This document shows positions 28,762 to 33,297 of a stretch of 33,297 nt of DNA, piece by piece. The position numbers and the translations under genes were made by a program. The stretch's first letter is position 1; the number at the start of each line of letters is the position of its first letter. The DNA comes from JAJYVT01 sp027339205 (lineage in GTDB: Bacteria; Actinomycetota; Acidimicrobiia; Acidimicrobiales; RAAP-2): NCBI GenBank assembly GCA_027339205.1, contig DAHWOV010000112.1, positions 1-33,297 on the forward strand, written 5' to 3'. Below the pieces are notes generated by a model, which was not told the origin of the DNA, ran no database searches, and was given only the letters and a program-made list of their open reading frames with translations.

Positions 28762-29112
28762 GTGATCGTGTGCGTGCCCGTGAACAGTACCGGTGAGGTG
28801 GACCCGCGGTGGGGACGCGCCGCGCGCGTGGCCCTCGCCTCGGTCGAGGGTGGTGCCATCGCCGACTGGCAAGAGCACGACGTGCACTGGGACTCCCTCC
28901 ATGACGCAGGAGGGGAAGGCGCCCACCACGCCAGGGTCGCTCGCTTCCTCCGCGAGCACCGTGTCGCCCTGGTCGTCGCCGACCACATGGGTGACGGCAT
29001 GACCAGGATGCTCGGGACCATGCATGTGGGCGTCCACCTGGGCGCGGCCGGCGATGCCCGGCTCGCGGTGCTCACGGCGGCCGCCGTCCGCGAATCTCAC
29101 GCGACCGGCTGA
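28762..29112 (+). CDS. NifX/NifB-like (dinitrogenase iron-molybdenum cofactor) family protein
   Basis: A 116-residue stand-alone domain resembling the dinitrogenase iron-molybdenum cofactor family (NifX, NafY and the C-terminal NifB domain). N terminus IVCVPVNSTGEVDPRWGRAARVALASVEGG and the later VVADHMGDGMTRMLGTMHVGVHLGAAGDARLAV, with a glycine-rich turn after DHMGDG, follow the family pattern. Such single-domain members are widespread in bacteria that do not fix nitrogen, and nothing nearby relates to nitrogenase. His-rich stretches (HDVHWDSLHD, GAHHAR) could bind metal. GTG 28762 is chosen from an AGAGG about 10 nt upstream and the fit of the N terminus. Function is unknown. Confidence 0.75.
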   Translation: MIVCVPVNSTGEVDPRWGRAARVALASVEGGAIADWQEHDVHWDSLHDAGGEGAHHARVARFLREHRVALVVADHMGDGMTRMLGTMHVGVHLGAAGDARLAVLTAAAVRESHATG

Positions 29113-29222
29113 CCGCACCCCCGACAGCCTCGCCGGCCCGTGGGGCCGAGCTCGGCGGGTTGGCCCTGACCGGGGCGAGCCCGTCGGAGTGCTCCGAGCC
29201 GGATCTGCGGCACAATGGTGCC

Positions 29223-29261
29223 GTGGGCGTCTGCTCCGAGAGGGCGAGGCCGGGGCGGTGA
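29223..29261 (+). CDS. Possible short leader ORF before the PAS-GGDEF gene
   Basis: GTG 29223 starts a 12-residue frame (VGVCSERARPGR), whose TGA at 29259-29261 overlaps the GTG start of the PAS-GGDEF gene by GTGA. CACAAT ends 6 nt before it, a leaderless-like spacing with an imperfect -10. The fourth residue is Cys, as in the short ORF at 26968. It might couple translation of the larger gene. Unproven. Confidence 0.25.
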   Translation: MGVCSERARPGR

Positions 29262-30580
29262 ACACGCACTCGAGGGTGGTGACGGACGCACGTGGCGTCG
29301 TGCTGGACGTGGAGCCGTCGTTCACCGGCATCCTGGGTTGGGCTCCTGGGCAGGTCGTGGGACGACGCCTCGGTGAGCTGGTGCATCCCGAGGACCTGAA
29401 GCACGGCCTCCGGACGTGGACCCACGTCCTCCGCCGGCCCGAGGCGCGCACCTCCCCAGTGAGGATCCGATGTCGTCACCTCGACGGCGGCTGGGTCTGG
29501 ATGGACGTCTCCTACCGGAACGCTCTCGAGAGCCGTGGCGCCGTCCTCGTCGACATGGTCGACGTACGCCACGAAGTCGAGCTCTCGCAGCGCCTGGACG
29601 TCCGTGAGCAGCTGCTCACCCAGTTGGGTGAGCTCGCGGGCGCCGGCGCCTTCCACGCCGACCTTGCCGGTCGGGTCCTGTACGCGAGCCGGCGGCTCGA
29701 GGAGATGACCAGGGTGAGAGCGGCCGCGAGCCTCGCCGAGCAGCTCGCTCCCGTGCCGGTCAGCGAACGCCCCAGGCTCACCGCCGCAGTCCAGCGTGCG
29801 GCGGGCGGAGAGAGGACCGTTCTTTCGGTGGAGACGAGCGCCGGTCGCTGGCACATCTCCGTCTGGCCCGTCGTCGTGGCCACAGGCACGGTCAGCGGCG
29901 TGACCGGGTGCATCGAGGACGACGCTCTCGCAGACGGTTCGACATCGGCTTTCGCGTACGACCCGCTGACGGGCGCGCTCACTCGCGAGACGACGATGCG
30001 CGCCCTGGTCGACCTCGCCAGGCGCGAGGTGCTCGCCCCACCGGGCGCGATCCCAGCCGAGACCCGCCGCCGCGAGGACACCCTGGGGATCGCGTGCATC
30101 GTGGTGCGGCTTGGAGCGCTCGATCCCTTCACTGCACAGCACGGTCCCGATGCGCGCGACGAGCTCCTCAGCCTCGTCGCACTGCGCGTCAGGGACTCGG
30201 TGCGTTCGAGCGACATTCTCGGGCGCACGGCGGAGGACGAGCTCGCAGTGCTTTGCGCAAGGGTGCCCGGGCCGACAGCCGCCCTCTCGATCGCCCGAGC
30301 GATCCTGTCGCAGCTGAGCGAGCCCATGACGCTCAGTTCGGGGTTGACGCTCACGCTCCGGCCCGGCATCGGGGTGGGGTGGTCCCAACCGTCGACCGCG
30401 CAGCCCGAGCACATGCTCGCGAAGGCGCAGCGGGCAGCGGTGGAGTCAGCGAGCTCGGCGTCGCCCGAGCCGTTGCTCTCGACGCTCTACGCCCAACATC
30501 ACGGACCTGCAGGCAGCGGCTCCCCGCCCGACCCCGCTGCGGTCGGTTCGCCGTCGGCCGCGAGCGGGCCATACGGCTGA
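29258..30580 (+). CDS. PAS domain protein with degenerate GGDEF domain
   Basis: A 440-residue soluble sensor-type protein. Residues about 3-90 form a PAS domain (FTGILGWAPGQVVGRRLGELVHPEDL, HLDGGWVWMDVSYRN), a second PAS-like region lies at about 110-215, and a GGDEF-type domain begins near YDPLTGALTRETT (about residue 234). The catalytic motif is degenerate: TAEDELAVLC replaces RxGGDEFAVLL (about 322), and LGALDPFTAQHGPDA replaces the metal-binding DxDxFKxxND. It is therefore unlikely to make cyclic di-GMP and may instead bind a ligand or partner. The tail is Ser/Pro/Ala-rich and its last 82 bp overlap the convergent thioesterase gene. GTG 29258 is chosen as the nearest start before the PAS domain. 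Confidence 0.82.
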   Translation: MNTHSRVVTDARGVVLDVEPSFTGILGWAPGQVVGRRLGELVHPEDLKHGLRTWTHVLRRPEARTSPVRIRCRHLDGGWVWMDVSYRNALESRGAVLVDMVDVRHEVELSQRLDVREQLLTQLGELAGAGAFHADLAGRVLYASRRLEEMTRVRAAASLAEQLAPVPVSERPRLTAAVQRAAGGERTVLSVETSAGRWHISVWPVVVATGTVSGVTGCIEDDALADGSTSAFAYDPLTGALTRETTMRALVDLARREVLAPPGAIPAETRRREDTLGIACIVVRLGALDPFTAQHGPDARDELLSLVALRVRDSVRSSDILGRTAEDELAVLCARVPGPTAALSIARAILSQLSEPMTLSSGLTLTLRPGIGVGWSQPSTAQPEHMLAKAQRAAVESASSASPEPLLSTLYAQHHGPAGSGSPPDPAAVGSPSAASGPYG

Positions 30581-31428
30581 CGGCGCGCGGCACCAGGGCC
30601 GAGCTCGATCGCCGACGCGACGAGGACCCGTTCGCTCTTCCCGTGCTCGAGGAGCCACACGGACCACGCGTCGCCGTCTCGCTCGGAGACGAGCACCGGC
30701 TCGGCTGCCGGGTCGATCGGCGCATGGTGCTCGAGCAGCGCGACCGCCGCGTCCGAAGGACCGATGTCCACGGCGTCCTCGACCGCTGCCCACGCGATGG
30801 CGTTGTTGACGTGCCCCCACGCGTCGACGTCGCTGCGCCGGAGCGGCCAGGGCCGAGCGATCCGCAGGGCTGGCTCGTCGGGCGCTTCGAGCACGAGCTT
30901 CGCCGAAGCGTGCCTACCGTCGGCAGAAGCCCCGTAGACCGAGAAGAACCGCTCGTCGAGGCGGGCCGGGACCCCGGTCTTCGTGTCGACGGCGACCCAG
31001 ATCGACACGGCGGTCACCTGGGCTCCCTCGGAGCCCGTCACGACCGTCGTGCGCTCAGCCCACCGGCTCGCGGTTGCCGAGCAGTACGTCCCCAGCACCA
31101 GGTCTTCACCGAGCACTGGGAACCGGTCCACCTCCATGCGCGTGCGCCGAAGGACCCAGCCGATCGTCGAGGGAAGTGCGGCGTCCGCGGCGTCGTCCTC
31201 GGCCACGTCGTGGAGGTAGCGGGCGATCGAGTCGAGCCTGGCTCGGCGGTCCGCTCCGACGTCTGCCATCCGGACTCTGCGCCTACCCTGGACGACCCTG
31301 CCGTGCACGGGGAGCTCTGCGCGTTGGTCTTCGACGAGGAGCGCCGAGGGCGCGTCCGGCGGGTGTCGCGGAGGGACCGTCACCGAAAGAATCGTGTCGG
31401 GCCATACGGGGATATGCAAGGCCGGCAT
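30499..31428 (-). CDS. Acyl-ACP thioesterase-like protein (two hotdog domains)
   Basis: A 309-residue protein resembling bacterial acyl-ACP thioesterases, which release fatty acids from acyl carrier protein. After about 45 poorly conserved residues comes RRRVRMADVGADRRARLDSIARYLHDVAEDDAADA (first hotdog domain), then STIGWVLRRTRMEVDRFPVLGEDL, and the second hotdog domain begins RPWPLRRSDVDAWGHVNNAIAWAAVEDAV. The Asp-x3-GHVNN motif matches 4HBT-type active sites rather than the Asn-x-His plant type. The ATG at 31428 gives the usual extended N terminus but has no clear ribosome site. It starts 43 nt after the groES stop on the same strand. Its 3' end overlaps the convergent PAS gene by 82 bp. 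Confidence 0.82.
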   Translation of the reverse strand: MPALHIPVWPDTILSVTVPPRHPPDAPSALLVEDQRAELPVHGRVVQGRRRVRMADVGADRRARLDSIARYLHDVAEDDAADAALPSTIGWVLRRTRMEVDRFPVLGEDLVLGTYCSATASRWAERTTVVTGSEGAQVTAVSIWVAVDTKTGVPARLDERFFSVYGASADGRHASAKLVLEAPDEPALRIARPWPLRRSDVDAWGHVNNAIAWAAVEDAVDIGPSDAAVALLEHHAPIDPAAEPVLVSERDGDAWSVWLLEHGKSERVLVASAIELGPGAARRQPYGPLAADGEPTAAGSGGEPLPAGP

Positions 31429-31471
31429 GGCGACTGCGCAGGCTCGTGCGACGCCGGCACGGCTGGTGCGC

Positions 31472-31771
31472 TCAGGATGCCGGCCCTGCTGATGCGTCGT
31501 CCCGCAGGAGGGCGAGCAGCTCCGTCGCGTCGATCACCAGGTGCTCGACGCCGTCGACGCGGACCTCCGTGCCGGCATAGCGGGGATAGAGCACTCGATC
31601 GCCAGGCTTGACCTTGATCAGCTCCTCGTCATCACCGATCGCCATCACGACGCCGCGCTGGGGCTTCTCCTTGGCGGTGTCGGGGATGAGGAGGCCACCC
31701 GAGGTGACGCTCTCGTCCTCGAGCACCCGTACCAGCACTCGTGCGCCGAGCGGTTCCACACGTTCTTTCAT
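31472..31771 (-). CDS. groES: Co-chaperonin GroES
   Basis: A 99-residue GroES/Cpn10, the lid of the GroEL folding chamber. Family landmarks: VEPLGARVLVRVLEDESVTSGGLLIPDTAKEKPQRGVVMAIGD with the mobile-loop region TSGGLLIPDTAKEKP, then KPGDRVLYPRYAGTEVRVDGVEHLVIDATELLALL. Length is normal, plus a short charged tail. ATG 31771 follows AAGGGG at 5 nt; a GTG one codon earlier is an alternative. No groEL gene is in the window and no CIRCE element (TTAGCACTC-N9-GAGTGCTAA) is seen upstream, so this copy stands alone. Downstream, 43 bp away, is the thioesterase gene. Confidence 0.94.
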   Translation of the reverse strand: MKERVEPLGARVLVRVLEDESVTSGGLLIPDTAKEKPQRGVVMAIGDDEELIKVKPGDRVLYPRYAGTEVRVDGVEHLVIDATELLALLRDDASAGPAS

Positions 31772-31902
31772 CACTGCCCCTTCTCTTCTTGGGGTTCGGC
31801 TCTTGTTCGTCCGTTGTTCTTCTGTTCGTCTCGGGTCCCGGCGGGCCCTTCCCTCTCTTCGAGTCTTCGCTCTTCAGTTGGTCTCAAGACACCCGCTCGC
31901 GT

Positions 31903-32166
31903 TCACGCGTGCGGGCGAAGGCCGAGGAGCCGGTCGATCTGGGGCTGGTCGAACCCGACCACGGGCCGGCCGTCGATCTCGATGACCGGCACACCGATCC
32001 GACCGGTGCGGCGGACGAGATCGCTGGCCGCTTTCTGGTCTCGGGAGACATCGATCTCCTTGAAGGCCACTTGGCGGCTGCGGAGATAGCCCTTGGCTCT
32101 CTGGCACCACGGGCAGGTCGGCGTCGTGAACACCAGCACGCGGTGCCGGGTCTGGGTGGCGGGCAT
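31903..32166 (-). CDS. Glutaredoxin-like protein
   Basis: An 87-residue thioredoxin-fold protein of the glutaredoxin/NrdH type. The redox motif is CPWC in VFTTPTCPWCQRAKGYL, with IGVPVIEIDGRPVVGFDQPQI carrying the cis-Pro and substrate-binding turn. It reduces disulfides or carries electrons; the partner (mycothiol or thioredoxin reductase) is not indicated. ATG 32166 has AGGAGG at 8 nt. It starts 27 nt after the ArsR-type gene on the same strand, so the two form an operon, and the regulator may respond to thiol or metal stress that this protein helps relieve. Confidence 0.92.
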   Translation of the reverse strand: MPATQTRHRVLVFTTPTCPWCQRAKGYLRSRQVAFKEIDVSRDQKAASDLVRRTGRIGVPVIEIDGRPVVGFDQPQIDRLLGLRPHA

Positions 32167-32193
32167 CAGGGAACCTCCTTGGTCACTGCTGGG

Positions 32194-32544
32194 TCATTTC
32201 TGGTCGAGACGGCGACGATCCGCTCGGCGGTCGGCAACGATCTGGTGCACGATGTCGCACGCCTCAGCGATCCGCGGCTCGATGAGCCTGTAGTGCACGG
32301 TCGTCCCTTCTCGCCGTGCCGCCACGAGCCCTGCGTGCCGCAGCACCGAGAGGTGCTGGCTCGCATTCGGCAGGCTCATGCCGATCTGCTGCGCCAGCTC
32401 GCCCACGCAACGTTCCGCGTCACGCAGCGCGTCGATCAGCAGCAGGCGCTTCGGGTCGGTGAGGACCTTGCACAGCTCGGCGTGCAGCCGGAACGCCGTG
32501 TCGTCGCGGGGCTCGAGCGCGTTCGTCGCCGTCGATCGGTCCAC
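32194..32544 (-). CDS. ArsR-family transcriptional regulator
   Basis: A 116-residue winged-helix repressor of the ArsR/SmtB family. Signature: HAELCKVLTDPKRLLLIDAL, helix-turn-helix ELAQQIGMSLPNASQHLSVLRHAGLVAARREGTTVHYRLIEPRI. Cys residues occur in ELCKVL (about residue 25) and ERCVGEL (about 46), spaced as in thiol- or metal-sensing members but not as the classical CVCDL pair. It is the first gene of an operon with a glutaredoxin. The GTG start has TACACT 6 nt upstream and no ribosome site, so the transcript is probably leaderless. A partly palindromic sequence lies directly upstream of that -10. Confidence 0.9.
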   Translation of the reverse strand: MDRSTATNALEPRDDTAFRLHAELCKVLTDPKRLLLIDALRDAERCVGELAQQIGMSLPNASQHLSVLRHAGLVAARREGTTVHYRLIEPRIAEACDIVHQIVADRRADRRRLDQK

Positions 32545-32550
32545 GGGGTC

Positions 32551-32556
32551 AGTGTA
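32551..32556 (-). promoter_or_regulatory. -10 element of a leaderless ArsR-glutaredoxin promoter
   Basis: TACACT on the minus strand (32556 to 32551) ends exactly 6 nt before the GTG at 32544. There is no clear -35. Same geometry as the Fur-family gene. Confidence 0.5.
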
Positions 32557-32560
32557 GCAG

Positions 32561-32582
32561 TACTTGCGTCATTGCGCAGTAA
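32561..32582. promoter_or_regulatory. Candidate operator of the ArsR-glutaredoxin operon
   Basis: TACTTGCGTCATTGCGCAGTAA contains arms TACT-TGCG and CGCA-GTA in inverted order around TCATTG (one base missing in the right arm). It lies directly upstream of the TACACT -10, where a repressor would block RNA polymerase. Confidence 0.45.
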
Positions 32583-32761
32583 GACAAGCAGCGCGCTGCT
32601 CCGCGCGCCGCGGCACGAAGTACGTCCACGGGGACGAGGACATGCTCGCTCAGAAGGCAGCGCTCATCGAGCGCACTGCCACGATGCCGCCTCGCAGCAC
32701 GGAGCAGTCCACGGACCAGACGACCCGTGCGAGCGGTCGCCGGTGTCGCCGGACGACTTTC

Positions 32762-32782
32762 ACCTGGCGCCCGATCCCAGGT
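32762..32782 (-). terminator. Candidate terminator after the mreB-like gene
   Basis: ACCTGG (32762-32767) and CCAGGT (32777-32782) form a 6-bp stem with a 9-nt loop, about 40 bp beyond the mreB stop on the minus strand. No T-run. Confidence 0.3.
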
Positions 32783-32822
32783 CAGCGCGCGCAGGCGAAC
32801 GGCGACGGCGGCGCGAAGGCGG

Positions 32823-33297
32823 TCATGCCGTCTTCTCGAGGGAGTCGAAGCTCTCCTCGAGCAGCCGTTCCGCGCCGCGCACGACCGCGCGCAGGGGGTC
32901 GTCGACCACGACCGCCCCTACGCCAACCTCTTTCTCGACCCGCTGAGCAAGGCCGGGCAGGAGCGCACCGCCGCCGACGATCTGGATGCCCGAGTCCAGA
33001 ACGTCCTTGGCGAGGTCGGGAGGCATCGCCACGACCAACTCCCGGGCGGCGTCGACGATCGCTGCCACCGGGCGCTCCAGCGCCGCCGCGACCACGTCGC
33101 CTTCGACCTCGAGCTCCTCGAGGCTCGAGGTGGTGAGGTCCATTCCCGCGACAGTGGCCGATCCTCGCTCGCCACCGCTCAGACCGAGCTCGATCTTCAG
33201 CCGCTCCGCGTCCTTCTGGCTGATCCGAAGCCCGAGCATCTGGCGCACCCCCCGGCGAACAGCCTCGTCCATGGCGTTGCCGCCGAGCCGCAGCGAG
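32823..33297 (-). CDS. MreB-family rod-shape/actin-like protein, C-terminal part
   Basis: About 158 codons; the gene runs off the right edge so the 5' part is missing. Visible: LRLGGNAMDEAVRRGVRQML (family GGdamDeaI segment), ISQKDAERLKIELG, and SGIQIVGGGALLPGLAQRV (the GGGaLLxGL nucleotide-site loop of actin-like proteins). MreB polymerises under the membrane and directs cell-wall growth in rods. The sequence between 33030 and 33110 is more divergent than usual, so it may be an MreB paralog (Mbl-like) rather than the main copy. No mreC/mreD follow; the next gene downstream is the ArsR operon, separated by about 280 bp that shows no gene. Confidence 0.8.
   Translation of the reverse strand, partial: SLRLGGNAMDEAVRRGVRQMLGLRISQKDAERLKIELGLSGGERGSATVAGMDLTTSSLEELEVEGDVVAAALERPVAAIVDAARELVVAMPPDLAKDVLDSGIQIVGGGALLPGLAQRVEKEVGVGAVVVDDPLRAVVRGAERLLEESFDSLEKTA

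Noticed and set aside
31772..31902. CIRCE/HrcA operator upstream of groES
   Set aside because: TTAGCACTC and GAGTGCTAA arms are absent; the region is a CT-rich, purine-rich-transcript leader without clear inverted repeats of that type.
32564..33136. 190-codon plus-strand frame opposite the mreB-like gene
   Set aside because: No family match, mostly antisense to a gene with recognisable actin-like motifs, and no ribosome site.
1..33297. tRNA, rRNA, transposase, phage gene or CRISPR array
   Set aside because: I looked for T-loop GGTTCGA-type patterns, IS ends and regularly spaced direct repeats and found none; repeats present are short tandem or direct copies inside or beside genes.

Overview
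The window is a very GC-rich stretch with tightly packed genes, short or overlapping junctions (GTGA and ATGA overlaps), frequent GTG starts and long antisense shadow ORFs. Gene content fits a free-living Actinomycetota bacterium: a DUF58/MoxR pair, a B12-riboswitch ECF transporter with fused ATPases, a Fur/Zur-type regulator, DUF3054 and DUF3817 membrane proteins, and promoters of the TANNNT-6 nt-start-codon (leaderless) type. A deep lineage such as Acidimicrobiia is my guess, not something the sequence proves. I see no phage, transposase, CRISPR array, rRNA or tRNA.

Layout. 1-2452 (minus): MoxR AAA+ ATPase, DUF58 protein and the start of a membrane protein. 2499-9582 (plus): a cobalamin riboswitch, then a lipoprotein resembling the DUF4430/transcobalamin C-terminal fold, EcfT, a fused EcfA-EcfA' ATPase and a CbrT-like S component; an exporter-type ABC protein, a small basic protein and a MarR regulator follow on the same strand. 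9551-14589 (minus): a Fur/Zur-like regulator, then a metal ABC importer (binding protein, ATPase, two permeases) and an aldo/keto reductase; a 15-bp Fur/Zur-like box lies before the binding-protein gene. 14761-19594: CaiB/BaiF CoA-transferase, MFS transporter, DUF3054 protein, DUF3817-fusion membrane protein. 19680-24001 (minus): methyltransferase, S9 peptidase, second methyltransferase and SDR, partly overlapping. 24192-26250 (plus): HtrA-type protease and universal stress protein. 26265-28692: an unrecognised secreted or anchored protein with a duplicated Cys/Trp motif, D-aminoacyl-tRNA deacylase, macrodomain protein and nicotinamidase-like hydrolase. 28762-33297: NifX-like protein, PAS protein with a degenerate GGDEF domain, acyl-ACP thioesterase, solitary GroES, a glutaredoxin with an ArsR regulator, and the 3' part of an MreB-family gene.

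Functional themes. Two regulated micronutrient uptake systems (cobalamin or cobalt by riboswitch and ECF; zinc or manganese by a Fur-family protein and an ABC importer) are the best supported modules. A macrodomain hydrolase and a nicotinamidase-like enzyme stand convergently and may both act in ADP-ribose/NAD turnover. ArsR plus glutaredoxin form a small, probably redox- or metal-responsive unit with a candidate operator.

The less ordinary observations are: the lipoprotein placed first in the B12 ECF operon and a second overlapping ORF with an ideal ribosome site and signal peptide; the protein with the duplicated C-x2-WL...WC-x2-M-x2-WM motif; several short in-frame DNA repeats in envelope proteins; recurrent leaderless promoter geometry; two short Cys-containing leader ORFs; and a PAS-GGDEF protein without catalytic residues. 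No single clearly new defence or metabolic system is evident.
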